DNA of 64,000 nucleotides from Metallyticus violacea. Lineage: Eukaryota; Arthropoda; Insecta; Mantodea; Metallyticidae. The stretch covers positions 18,149,501 to 18,213,500 of the forward strand of contig CM060838.1 in assembly GCA_030762175.1 (NCBI GenBank). The letters run 5' to 3'. Positions 23,919 to 35,991 of the stretch are shown here, one piece after another; positions within the stretch are counted from its first letter, which is position 1, and every line of letters starts with the position of its first letter. Under the pieces are notes generated by a model, which was not told the DNA's origin, searched no databases, and saw only the letters and a list, made by a program, of their open reading frames with translations. Both the position numbers and the translations under genes were made by a program.

Positions 23919-24053
23919 TGGTTGGCGGTGTGCAAAACTCCAATTCCCAAGACTCGTGAGAGGCTCTGTACAGTCCACCTGCTGGTGTAAAGTGCTGAGA
24001 TCTAGTGGTGGTGTGCAAGGGCTTGGAGCAGGAGAGGGGGATCGTTCTCTTTC
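23919..24053 (-). CDS. FAM13: FAM13 exon E6
   Basis: 135 bp, phase 0 at both ends, with acceptor TTTACAG|G and donor CCA|GTAAGT. It encodes ERERSPSPAPSPCTPPLDLS, then TLHQQVDCTEPLTSLGNWSF and ends AHRQP. Proline-directed Ser/Thr sites are dense. A PPLDL(S/T)xLH core followed by a D..P....W pattern fits my memory of FAM13A/B. It lies about 8 kb from E5 and 4 kb from E7. Its phase-0 end does not match the only workable starts of E7. Confidence 0.76.
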
Positions 24054-24479
24054 CTGTAAAAATTTCCAATTGTCTGTTTATAAATGGAAGTACAATGATA
24101 AAATGGAGAATTTTTATATATAGAAGATTGGGTAACTTAAAAAATGCATTTGGCTGTAAAAATTAATAAATTGGAAAATAATAGCTGCTAAAACAAACCC
24201 CAATAACATTTTTGCAAAAATATAGATACAGATATTAATAAGAGATTTTTACTCTGGAAATTAAAACATAAACAAGAAAGAATCTTTGTATTTTATTGTC
24301 AGTATTGAGTCTGTTCTACTGTGCAATCAGTTTTGTTTTTCCCCTGGAGTGTTTTGTCTATGAGAGAGTGTGCTGCTCACTAGCCGGCCAGCCAGGTCTC
24401 AATGATTAGCAAGAAGGTAAAACAATAAAACAAGTCAACCACATAATACACAAACCAATTTAAGAGGCTCATTACTTAT

Positions 24480-25010
24480 CAAATTATCAAATGAGATGTT
24501 GAAACTGTCTGCCTTTATTCTCCACATATTTTTGGCATCTCTTTAGGAAATTATTCACTATTCACAACTCACTGCAGTTCATTTTGATGATGACAAATAT
24601 TTGAGTTCTTGTATGGTGTGCAGGCATTTTTAATTTATCCCAGATAATAATCACAGGCTGTTAAATTGGAGGACTAATAGCTCTGTCTTACGGAAACACA
24701 TTGTGAATTGTTCTCGTAGAATTATTCGCAGTATGAGCAGTGGCAGATTCCTGTTGAAAGTATACATGATCACGCTCCTTGTTGGTTAATTCTCTTAAAA
24801 AATGGGTTAGAATGGTATTACCATAAGTAACAGAATTAACGGTATGCTTTATTAAAAAAAAAAGGGGTGGGGTCCTGTGATTCTCTCACCACTGATTTAA
24901 CACATATGAATTATACACAAAGATATGCTATGTTGTTGTGAACACTACTACACTATCAAATTAAGAAACTAGCAACATTAACATACCTTGGAACAACTGT
25001 GCTACAAATG
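24480..25010 (-). pseudogene. Tc1/mariner-type transposase relic (C-terminal half)
   Basis: The minus strand reads FLRELTNKERDHVYFQQESA then TAHTANNSTRTIHNVF, and further on a ..IIIWDKLK stretch, LKRCQKYVENKGRQFQHL. The pattern FRELTxxE..YFQQDGATAHTA...LRxxFGxRxIS ... RCxACLExxGxxFQHLL is common in insect Tc1-like DDE transposases. The Asp expected after QQ is Glu here. Same group as 49.87-50.72 kb. Broken by stops. Confidence 0.6.
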
Positions 25011-26655
25011 AAACAGTTAAGGTAAAAAATAGAAGATACTAGCCCCTCCACGGTGCAGCAAACAAGTAGGGGCTGGCTCATAGGTTTTCCTATGCATGCA
25101 GCAGGGGAAATATTACTGATTGCACAGTATTATCAACTGTCTAGCTCTCCAGAATTGTTATACAGAAAGATATTCACACTAAATAAATCGGGAGAACCAA
25201 AACACTAAAGTAACCAGACATTAGTCCTCAGGCTAACAAAAAGTTCAAATTTAAAAGTTTTTCCATGCAGCTTGACCCAAGAATTCTAATCCATGTTCTT
25301 GCTTTCATGCATTTCGCTTAGGCATGATGAGCCATGCCGTTTATTAGTCAATGACTGATCTTATGGGAGAAAAGGGAAAAATATTAAAATTTTAGATGTT
25401 ATTAAGTGACAGGATAACACACTGCAAAATATTTTTTTCATAAATTAAGTAAAAATTATTCAGACATTCATCATAAAATGCTCTCTTGATCTAGTAAATA
25501 TGAAAAACTCTTGATTTCAGGAACACATTCAGCTTTTCTGTATACTTATTAAACTTAAAGGTGCTTTAACTATCTTATAAATGCATTACATAATTCTGAT
25601 TGAATATTTACTTTAAACCATCTAGTAATGCTGTTTTCATTAATTTAGTATCTCCACAAAATGGAACTCCAACAAAGCAAATTGGAGTATCTTTCCAAGA
25701 AAATTTAGAAATAATAATAAATTAAATTACTTGAGAAGATTCATACTGTTACATATTACAACAACTCGTGCAATCAGAGTTGAAAGTGAAAAGCAATAAA
25801 GCCAGAAAGAAAGCTGAAGAATCATAAAAATCCCAAAAATATCACAGGCTGGAGGAAAGAATCGACTACCTGAATAAAATTATAGCATCCAAAATATAAA
25901 CATGAAATATATTTCTACAGCAAATGAATTGCAAGACAAACAAACACAAAGCATTTAGATTAAAAACACTCTTCACCATTTCAAATAAAAGCCAAAGAAA
26001 ATACAGACAATAAACCAATTGCTAAACATATTAACTCATATGAGGGATGCTGTTTCTTCTACTATTGCAGTGTTGACCAATTCAAGAGTTCTTCTGAAGC
26101 AATGTGCACTCACAAATAAGCGAGAGCAATACTGACAATTGCAGGTAAACTCTATGTAAGAATCCACTCAAGAGATGGCTAGTCACTGCTGCAAAATATT
26201 GGCTTATGATTCAGTGTGTACTAAATTGTCATTAAGTGGATTAAATTAGATTCAGCTTGAAGAATTAACGATAACCATTCATTATCATAATGCATATATT
26301 AATAGGGACATACAAAGAAATATAGGCCTAATGTTATTACATACTATTTATAAAATATTAAATAGTACTCTCACTGGTGCAAATGATTTAATAATACTAT
26401 AATATACAATTATATGGTATAATGTATATAATATAGCACCCACATTTATTGACTGGTGAAGTTAGCATCGATGCTATTGAATTTGTGGTGCCTCTATAAG
26501 TGCAGATTTTAAATTCATGTCACCAATTATTTTCTTCACTTCTCATGCTTCTGTTGGCATTGCAAACTAAATTAAACAATTGGAGATGATTACCATAATT
26601 TAAACTAGCAGCATTTTTCTAATGACTCCTTTAAGAAACACAACAGAATGTCAAT

Positions 26656-26933
26656 CAGCATGAACAGCTAAGACAGCTGCAGTTTGACCTTGCTGTGCTG
26701 TTATTGGCCTACTTCTTTCTCACTGCACACAATAAACAAAGAATGCTCTTGCACAGAGTATGAGTTAGTCACTAGTGCATTTCTATTTTTCTTCCAGCAT
26801 GAACTGCCAAGCCGCCATCCTCCAATTGCTGCAGTTTGACCTTGCTGTGCTGCTATTGAGCTACTTATTTCACAATGCACACAAGTAATGAAGAATGCTC
26901 TTGCACAAAGAGTATGAGTTGGTCACTGCTGTA
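26656..26933. repeat. tandem duplication of a 139-bp unit
   Basis: Two units, starting at 26656 and 26795, both begin CAGCATGAAC and share TGCAGTTTGACCTTGCTGTG, AATGCTCTTGCACA, GAGTATGAGTT and GTCACT. Divergence is modest. No coding potential is seen. Confidence 0.75.
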
Positions 26934-27659
26934 TTATTGATTATGTTTCTTCAGAGATTTTATTATTTTTGGTAACTTGTGTATGGAGCTAAAATATTTC
27001 GCTATTAGTTCACACTAATAAGAACCCCAACTTCTATCAAGAAACAGAATTAACAACTTAGAGACAACATGGAATACTAATAAGAACCAATCAAGAAGAA
27101 TCCACACCCATCCTTTCTTTAAACACTGGCCATGCCTTGCAACCCAAATGCACAAAATACACATATATGATTCTAACATGTACTCTCTTTAATCAAAAGA
27201 TTCAGTAATGAACCAGAACCACCGAACATTTTATCTTTTGGCTTATCCAGCTTAAGCATATTGGGAATTGATGGCATTAAACCAAGCAGCCTGCTATTTG
27301 AAAAACATCACAGTTAGTCAACTGACAATTCATTACATAAAAGTTCAGTGTATTCTGAATATTTCTCAAACATTTCCCAGTAAAGATTCCTTCAGTAGCT
27401 CATGAAAATGAAAGTATAGGCTGAATTTAAATATTGAACTTCTACTTCTGTCTCCCAATGCTCCATTTTTATAAGTTCTAGCTAATGAAGAGGGCTTTTC
27501 TCAGTTTTACAATATTATACTGAAAAGGTGATTACTTTATCTGCATTATCTGCTGGTAGGTGTTACGCAAGAGTAGTGTGATGCCAAAAGCACTGCCCCA
27601 AACTCACCATCATTTGAACTTATGCTATTAACAGTGAAATAGTAAAATAATGTTCATAT

Positions 27660-28130
27660 ACAGTTGGTTCGGTGAAACTTATACTTCACTTACTTGGTTT
27701 TTTAATTGAACATGTTTCATGAATGTTCACTCCCATATCAGTAGAAGAATAGTAGAGGCATACCCTGTAGGCGAGAAGAGAAATTTATGAAATATATCCA
27801 ACCATGGGGTCTTCAAGCTCATGATGTGGCTCTTATTTTTGATGATGTAAATTTTTTCTCAAATCATTAAATCCAAGGTTTGCAAGAATGTCTCAATAAT
27901 TTTGTTTTTTTATCAATTTCATAATTTTCTGACCAAAAGTGGGCTGCCACTGCTAATTTCTCTATACATAAAGAATATAAAGGTGAATACCACGCCATCC
28001 ATACAGCACTACATAATGATTTCCATAAAAAAATTAGTAGATAACATGAAAGAACAAAAGACACAAGTTTGCTATTACAAATAAAAGAAGATATGCAATT
28101 CAAAAAATCACACACCATCATGTTTAATAA
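27660..28130 (-). pseudogene. PLE endonuclease C-terminal relic and terminal repeat
   Basis: The minus strand reads SLCIEKLAVAAHFWSENYEI at about 27.9 kb, which matches EKLAV..HFW.ENHEI of the 15-kb fragment. Downstream on the same strand a decayed core CTGATATGGGAG ... GAAACATG (27711-27742) precedes TTAAAAAACCAAGTAAGTGA, a phrase also present after the core at 6.35 kb. GIY-YIG itself is not recognisable. Confidence 0.6.
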
Positions 28131-28920
28131 ATTTAAAAAGATTTTAACCTGTTACCTGATGGCCATTTAAACCCTGCGCTGACTGTCCCGGATACCCAAT
28201 AAACAGATCTAGGCATTTAAATGGTCCACAATTTAAATTTCTACACTAGAGGACAAACCTTTATATTTTGCTTATTTTTTATCATATTTTAATGAAACAA
28301 AAACTGAATTAAAGGACATTAAATGCAGTATAAGTCAACTACAATAAGTATTACTGATTTATTTGCAAAATGCAATACAAAAATAAGAAAAAAAAAAAAA
28401 TAAGAAGTGTATTTTACGTGTCGATTGAAATTTGTGGAGCTAAAAGAGTTCTCTACTTTTTTCTCTCAAATGGTACTATCATTCAACACTTGTATTTATA
28501 AGCATTGCAAGCTCTTTAGCTGAACCATTACACAGCACGTAATAAATATTGAAATGTTTGACGTAATGTGAAGCAGCCATGCAAACACTTATTTACCGTT
28601 TGTACAGAGTAGGTTTTATATACAACACGTGTGTGGCTGTAGATGAAGACGAATCACATAATTGCATTTGCATGACACAATAAGCTTGGCTCATATGTTC
28701 ACGTTAGCTATACAATTTTCTGTTGCTGAGATAGATAAATTAGCAACCTGATACTGGAATCTTCTCGGCACCATATGTTTGTGTTTATTATGGGAATATT
28801 TTCGTCTCAGCTAAATGCTAATGAGGCAAGGTTCATTTGATAAGGCATTACAAAGCTACTAACTTTTTAGTCCCAGTTAGAATCATGGTTTTAACTAGTG
28901 AAACAGGTTTATGGACTCCA

Positions 28921-28990
28921 AAAACCACTGCAGTATAAAAAGGCACGTTTTTCCAAGTACAACCTGTGGTGTACAGTCTCATACACAGCT
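28921..28990 (+). promoter_or_regulatory. candidate TATA-box promoter, plus strand
   Basis: TATAAAAAG at 28934-28942 is followed about 40 bases later by TACAGTCTC, a weak initiator. CpG frequency is locally higher (28.4-29.0 kb) than in the rest of the gene body. No gene follows on this strand, so this is tentative. Confidence 0.2.
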
Positions 28991-30029
28991 CACAATTGAC
29001 AGTCAACCAATTGATTTTTTACAGAGTTTTTTATTGTAGATTTAGTAGCTCTCATAATTACTGAAATAAATGCATATCAGCATAAAGTGCTCAAACATCT
29101 CACCTCCAAAGGCAAATATGTCCAAATAGTATTGGAATGCCAAAAGTACAGGCTCTTAGAGAGGGGGAGTGGAGGTACATCAGCTTCCACCTTTGACTTA
29201 CATTGTTTGGCATAACAGAAGGGTAGTTATTGCATTACATAATTGATGTTCCAAAATTTTCATGCACAATACAGGAAAGCTAGAGTCAAAACTAAAATGA
29301 CAAATTTCAAGCTTGATATTATAGATAAATACAATAAGCATATGGGTGGTGTTAATTTAGTATATAAGGTATTGCAGGCATATCCCTCTTTACAAAAAAC
29401 TGTAAAATGACACAAATAACTATTTTTTCACACCACATCAATTGCTTGGTAATTTGGAGAGCTCTAAACCCACAAAAAGCAAAGCTTATCAATTGCTCGC
29501 AGCCTAATTGCAAGCTACCAGATTCAGAGGCCTGTATACAAAGGGGGTAGAAATTCAACCCCTGCCACCCTCAGATTGACGGAAAAACATTTTTGCAAAA
29601 GGATACTGTCTACGGAGAATAAAGCTGTGTCTGTTTCAGAAATGTGCTGTATACCGCAAAAGGAACACACGCAAGGAAACCAACATAGCTTGTGGTGAAT
29701 GCGGAGATGTGCCCTTATGTTACTATCCACGCTTTCAGGTGTATCACTCAAAATGCAACTTTTAAAGGCAAGGTTGAATTATTTTATAGAATTTATTTCA
29801 TTTTATTATTTAAAGAAATATTAAAATAATTATGAGTTGAAAAATCATTCAACTTGCAGCACTTGCTGTATGTGTATATGCATCCATATCGCTCAAGCCC
29901 ATTTTACTCTGGATGTCTATACACATCCACATCCGGGAAGTGGTTAAAAACAGAAAATAATTTTGGATCTTCAAAACATCCATAGTTTCAAATATTTATT
30001 ACAATCTTTATTTAAAAATCCTATACCTT

Positions 30030-30260
30030 CTGATGGACATCTACCAAATCAGGTATACATTGGAAAAATGAAAAGAAATTTGGAAGCATATATTAAGAAT
30101 ATTTCAGAAATATTCATTACAAACAGTGTTTTTTTTTGACACTCTTTAACTTCTCAGGTCATTAGCATAGAGAGAAATCAGCAGTGGCAGTCACTTTTGG
30201 TCAGAAAATCATGAAACTTATATATTTGATAAATTTCTCTGAATTCACTTACTTGGTTAT
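30030..30260 (+). pseudogene. PLE GIY-YIG endonuclease fragment with a SINE stub
   Basis: The plus strand reads QVYIGKMKRNLEAYIKN (the YIG half) and, after a 36-bp insert, REISSGSHFW or EKSAVAVTFGQKIMK in neighbouring frames, matching EKLAV..HFW.ENHE of the other copies. Just after it, TTCACTTACTTGGTT is the reverse complement of a terminal-repeat phrase, so a second inverted fragment probably abuts it. Confidence 0.55.
30131..30166 (-). mobile_element. SINE family-1 stub (3' end only)
   Basis: Matches the extreme 3' end of family 1 in reverse (T-run, CTCTTTAAC, TCTCAGGTCAT(T/C)AGC). It splits the PLE endonuclease similarity, so it is an insertion truncated to about 36 bp. Confidence 0.5.
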
Positions 30261-31905
30261 TTAATTCTAATATCAACATTACAGCATCATTTGCTTAAAC
30301 CAGTTTAACTAAGTACTGGAACTTAATTCCTTCATTCAGATAAATTTGACTGATTAGATAATTCCATTTTGTTTCACCTTGATGTTTTTAAAAGCGAGCC
30401 TATCACATGCAATAATCTTCCTGTTATGGGTTCTCTGAATACTTTTATGATATGATGTACTCTTAAAATTTTTTCTTACATTGCATTTAGAGATTTCATA
30501 CTCTTTTGAAGCTTGCATATTATTGGTGCGCAAAAATGTACAATAATTTGAAGTTCATATTATAACTCTATCTTCTATTTCATTTGTAATAATGAAAATG
30601 TTTAACATAATATGCCATGATGGGTGACCTAAACAGTTAAAATCTATTTTTTAATGAAACTGTACTAAGCAATAATGGGGATCAAGTCACAAATATATAA
30701 AAATCAACAAAGTTCAAGAGATGTCTTACTGGAGCTCAGTTTCAATGCCTACCAGAAGCTAATAAAGCTGGGAAATATAACAAATAGCCTCCACAAAAAT
30801 TTATATTTAAATGTTTGGCTGCATATTGTACAATGTTTACAAACACACTGTAAAGTGTCTAAAGTAAAATGTTTACAACATTTTAAGATACCTAACAAAC
30901 ATAATTTTGTACTTGAACCAATAAGGCATATATATTTTTATACAATACTCATAATAAACAGGAGAAATCTCTTTATTAATATCTTTTGAAGGAAATGATT
31001 TTGCCCACTAAAAACGTACAACTTGTTGCTCTTCAATTGCTCCTCTAAATATCCAATTTGTCCAGTACTGTGCTGTACATGCTCATGAAAATCTAGCATC
31101 TGTTACCCATCATTGAGATGATTTGTGCTACTATTTAGTGCCTCCACTAACCATCTGCCTAATATAACTTTTTGATTAATTTACTAACTTTTCCTCATAA
31201 TTTTGCTTCATTACTTTTGTTTCTTTCTTAGATGGTTTTATTGTTGTTGCTTCAATAGTGCAACAACAAAAGGTTACTACTAGTGCAATCAAAAGGTTAC
31301 TACTTTTCCTCCATGCTGATTAACACCATCAAACTAAGTTTGCAAGTTGTTAGAACTTGTTGCAAATAGCTTGTTTGATTTTAGAACAGAAACATAAGAG
31401 GTTTTTCTTATACTTCTTGGGAATTTTCTTTTGCATGCTGGATGGCTGCACATTCTTTCAATCCTACAGATTACCCCAAAAGCAAGAAGCCTTCATTATC
31501 CAACCTTTATGACTGCAACATTTGAGAATGTTGGCATCTAGTGTATAAGGATGGCCTTCAGAGCCACCCTCAATAGACCAAGCAAAGCAGTAACTAAGTA
31601 ATAATTGAACTGAATTCGTAACTGCAAGCACTCTTTAAAAGGTAGCTCTGCAATTGACTCTGTAGAAGCTCTGGGAGGACTATTTCTCATATGGGCAAAT
31701 CTAAACATCTGTTGGGATACTGAGCTAGCTGGCAAGATAATATGAACTTCTCGTTTATTATAAAACCCATCACTCCCCTTCATACGTCCTAACAATTGCT
31801 AATGGATTGATTACTTTCCCAAATCTCCTCCTCAACAGTGCCATTATCTACTCCTGTACATTAATTAATATGCAGTAATATTTTCAGGTTAAGTTGCAGA
31901 CATAC

Positions 31906-32133
31906 CTGTGTGTGTAATTGCAAGAATGAGTGTGTTGAACTAGAGTTAGAGCTAGCATCCTGACTGGAATCCTCATCAGATGTGCTACTGGAAACAGAGA
32001 CTGACTGGTGGGTAAGTCTTGAGCTTGGTACGAGGCCATCCTGATCCTCATTTTCCTGTAATAATTCAGCAAATAAGTATAATACATTTGTGATTTTCTT
32101 CATGGCATCCCCAGAGTTCCCTCTTTCAATCAA
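31906..32133 (-). CDS. FAM13: FAM13 exon E5 (two possible acceptors)
   Basis: The donor is CAG|GTATGT in phase 0. Two in-frame acceptors exist. The outer one (CGTAG|T, exon start 32133) gives 76 codons beginning LIERGNSGDAMKKITNVLYL. The inner one (TACAG|G, start 32055) gives 50 codons beginning ENEDQDGLVPSSRLTHQ. Both are phase 0, so the 26-residue difference could be an alternative cassette. The rest is Ser-rich (SVSVSSSTSDEDSSQD) and ends HSFLQLHTQ, joining ERERSPSPAP of E6. Confidence is high for the inner part and moderate for the extension. Confidence 0.7.
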
Positions 32134-33300
32134 CTACGACAAACAGTAAAGTTTCTTCAGAATGACGATCAGAAAGAAATACATTTCATTAATAAAAAAG
32201 TGTTTAACTTGAAATGTTAAGGAGTATTTGTTTATTTTAAAACATTTAAGAACATTAATATCATTCAATTTCCTGTTTTAATAAGGGATAAAATAAAAAA
32301 ATAAATTTTAACGAAGAGACATGCCCCCCTAATGATTGTGCCTCTGAATGTGCTAAGTACACATATGCATTAATATGCAAAAATAGTTTTTATAACACAA
32401 ATCTGTTTCGTAAGTAATATAGGAACTTATTACAAAATTATTGGGCTCAACTTTGACAACATGTTAATTAATTTTCTGTTTCCTGGGAACATTTGGCAAG
32501 ATATGTGAACTTTATACAAAATTACTGCTCCCAATTTTAACAGCATTATTAATAAGTATACTCTTTCCTGGGGACACTTGGCATGAGTTGCTAAACACTA
32601 TTAAAAAGAGCATACAAGAGTAGGTAATTCTAAATTACCCATCAAAGAGTTGTTTGCAGTATCTATGTATGATTTGAAATAATGATAATGGCGAAGTTGT
32701 ACAAATGCCAACATTATTATTACTAGCAAATCAGTCAATGTATCTGTAACAGAAATGTCCAGCTGCAACAAGTAAAAACTAAACCATTTTAAGACAGCAA
32801 CATTTTAAGCTAAACCATAGTTACCTTGCTATTAGAGTTGCATGCAAAAAGGAAAATTTCATTGTCTCTAAGCATGAAATCAAACATCTGGTGAATAAAA
32901 AGTGAAAGGTTTGCATGAAATTAGTTCCAAAGGGTTAGAAATGAACAAGCCTGAGGCCTGTAACTAACTAAACTGCAGTCATCATGAAGAAAATAAAGTC
33001 CTTGGCTTTTGACAGTAAGGCAACCACACAACATTGCACATAATAGACATTCTTTAACAACTGCTAATCTCATCATTAATGAGGATTTGAAGTTAGAAAA
33101 TGTCACAAAAGCAGAATACACAAATTTTGGCACTGTCAAACTACAGAATGCCACAACATAGAAAACTATGAGAATCACTTGGCAGGAGCAAAATGGAAAT
33201 TTTAAAAGCAGATTTAATTATTTAAATAAATACTAATACTTATGCAGTTCAAAAAGTAAAAAGTTTTAGAAAATGATACTATGAATGCAGGGAGTCTCAC
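32134..33300 (-). other. FAM13: FAM13 intron 4
   Basis: AT-rich; nothing recognised. Confidence 0.6.
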
Positions 33301-33576
33301 CTTTGAGGAGCCACTTCCATCTTGTTCCTCTGGTGAGGATTTCTTATGTGTCAGCTGATGCTGTCTGCGTCTTGCCATATTTCTTCTTCCCCTTGGTGTA
33401 GCAGCTCGAGAAAACCGTTCTGAACTGCGTCTTCGTTCATGCTCACTATCCTCAAACATCTCCATACAGGACACTGTGCCTGAGGTTGCTTCATTTTCAG
33501 CATTTCCTGCAGCTCCTGATTTACCAGACAGCTGAGCTGTTGAATTGCGTTCATGAAGCGGCAGACCACCACTTCG
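33301..33576 (-). CDS. FAM13: FAM13 exon E4
   Basis: 276 bp, phase 0 at both ends, with acceptor TGTAG|C and donor AAG|GTGAGA. The 92 codons start RSGGLPLHERNSTAQL, pass through an acidic block (MEMFEDSEHE) and become strongly basic (RRRSSERFSRAATPRG, then ARRRQHQLTHKK) before an acidic/Ser end (SSPEEQDGSGSSK). The Arg-rich cluster could serve as a nuclear-localisation or 14-3-3-type region. That is composition only; no catalytic domain is visible. This is the largest exon in the window. Confidence 0.8.
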
Positions 33577-35816
33577 CTACAATTCGTGAAGAATATCAGT
33601 TTATTATAGGAATTTATATACAAAAATATCCCTTTTTATGCTACAACATGGTTAGACTAAATGTTATAAAAATGCATGACCAAAAGATTGGGAAACTGAT
33701 GTATTAAAAATAATTTATATTTAGCTCAATTATTGGTTCTTCACCAAGTTATGCACATGTCAAATTGGTATCTTAGTTTGAGTGTTGGTTAAATATGTGA
33801 AGTACGTGGCCTGTGTTGTTGTGCACTTTGAATAAAAATGCACTGACATCTGTGGTTTACCAGATCTATGATTATAAATACCATGCCACACATTTTGAGA
33901 TAAATATATCCTTAAGTTCATCATGGCCTCACAATGTTATGGTTGCACTGAAGGCTTATCCTGTAAATATATGTTGAATCCTCAACTCAGAAGCAATAAC
34001 CAATCCATGGAAAACAAACACAAAATCATAATACCTACATACAGTTTGCCAGCTTCAGTTGTTGCATTGAACGCATATTAGTAGTCATAACACATTCACA
34101 TAATTAATATTAGAAGAAATAAACATCTACTTAATTTTAAACTATATAAAAACATATTCTCATGGCATAAATAAGATAGAAAATTGAATAAATAAAACAA
34201 TTATTTAGCTTCGGTTAAAGGATTTTATGAATGTATGTTTTTCCAAGATTCCCAAAACTAAGATCATGGTTTGTCAAATGATACATTTTCAAAATTATTT
34301 TCCTCCTATCACAAATAAAATAAAGGACCAATTACAGTACCTAAATTAACTGTTGTTATAAATTCTCAATGTTCAAAAGGAGATGTTAAATTGGAGACTA
34401 AAGCAAAGGACTGCAGACACAATTAAGAGAATCTCATATAAAGGCCATTAATATCCGTATTCAAAATCCAATGATAAAAAATTCAAGTCACAGCACTCCA
34501 TATCAAGCATGCCATGTAAGACACACACAGTCAATATGGGTAAATTGGTTCAAAATTAATATTACTATTATTTCTGAAATGAGATGTCCTCTCTTAAAAC
34601 ATACCATAATTGTTTCAGTAGAATTTTCAAAAGGAAAAACAATTATTTAAACTCCTGTGCCCTTTGCCATTCTTACCGCTTATGAAAATATTGGCCTAAC
34701 TGTGAACCATTTTAAGATACAATGGATCTGAGAAGATAGTAATTTATATATTGCATTTTTAATGTTACAAATATGTGCAGAGGCAGATATGAAAAAGAAC
34801 TGATGCATTAGAAAAACCTCCCTAAAAGCAAACTTAGGGGTCTGAGGGTTTTTCCCTCATACATTAGCTAGAACAGGAATCTGAGGATTTTTTTTCCTGA
34901 TACATCAGCCTAAAAGTTGTTTTGTTACTCGTGTATGTGCTAATAATTTAATTTTAATGCTTGTGTCTTTAAATTATTCAGTAAGTCCCCCCCCCCCTCT
35001 CTCTCTAGAAATGAACTACAATACTGTAGTACTGCATGCAGCATCATTTTCATCCTAATCATAAAATAGTACATGGGTTAATATATATGATGCAAACAAC
35101 AAGTTGTTATCAATGATTTTAAATATGGACAAAATGGTTTAAGCAAAATCTTAATATTTGACATATTTCTCTTGATTATTCTGAGTTTTAATTATTATTG
35201 TGATGTTTATACAGAGAGTTCATGTCACACTCAATCCAAGAAAGTGGGCAAATGGGAGGAAGCTGGAAGAGTACAAAGTAAACAGTTTTCTTGCATTAAG
35301 TGAGTGAACAGTAAATTATTTATGCTGTGTGAGTGAATTTTTTCAAGATTGCAAGCTTACCATTTAGAGCCTATGAGGAAAGCAGTATGCATAATTTTAA
35401 TAGATATCCTGAGCATTTAGCTGTTCAAATAGCTGGAAACATATAATACTACATAATACTAGAATACTATTGTTCCATATCACATTTAAAAAATGTATTT
35501 CTTGAAAATACCATCATTTTAAATGTGATTTGCTATCTTGATCCTACATTATAACTTGTTCTTGTGAGAATAGGAAAACAAAATGATTATCATCAATCAA
35601 CTTATATGTTAAAAGTGCTAAATTTCTAGAATTTGAATATTAACTTGTATTCAACAATTCCAGTCTTCATATTTTGCCAAAACCACATAAATAAAAATAT
35701 TTACCAAATCAGAAAACATAACAATGAATCTGTTAGTTTAAAAGTACATTGTCAGCCCCCACCCTCCCTCAAATGCATGCATGGAGAGCAAATGAATAAT
35801 AAGAACATAAGCTTAC
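33577..35816 (-). other. FAM13: FAM13 intron 3
   Basis: Very CpG-poor (about 5 CpG in 1.5 kb). A C-run followed by TCTCTCTC lies near 34.99 kb. Nothing else recognised. Confidence 0.6.
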
Positions 35817-35991
35817 CAATCCATGTCCTGATGAGGGACTTATTAAATCTGACAGGAAGTTTCTTCCAGCATTTTTCTTGTTTATGTTGCGTCCTTTGAC
35901 AAGTGAAAAATCCTCATGACTGCTTACTCTCCGGATACTATCCTTATGATGAACTCCACCATCCTCAAATGGTCGCTCTTCTGAATTAGAC
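35817..35991 (-). CDS. FAM13: FAM13 exon E3
   Basis: 175 bp. The acceptor CCTAG|G supplies the last base of the split Arg codon; the donor is TTG|GTAAGC, in phase 0. It encodes SNSEERPFEDGGVHHKDS, then a Ser/Arg block (RRVSSHEDFSLVKGR) and ends LISPSSGHGL. The SNSEERP start and the several RxxS sites suggest a phosphorylated, disordered linker, as is usual for the middle of FAM13 proteins. Phosphorylation is an inference from composition only. Confidence 0.82.

Larger units (their letters stand above)
24054..31905 (-). other. FAM13: FAM13 intron 5
   Basis: The largest intron. It holds a Tc1/mariner-type relic (24.48-25.01 kb), a 139-bp tandem duplication (26.66-26.93 kb), PLE endonuclease fragments (27.66-28.13 and 30.03-30.26 kb) and a candidate TATA site (28.93 kb). 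The remaining DNA, including 30.3-31.9 kb, shows nothing I can name. Confidence 0.6.

Noticed and set aside
31538..31795. Minus-strand 85-residue ORF between E5 and E6
   Set aside because: No splice signals join it in phase and no FAM13 similarity is seen; it may be antisense of an unknown repeat.
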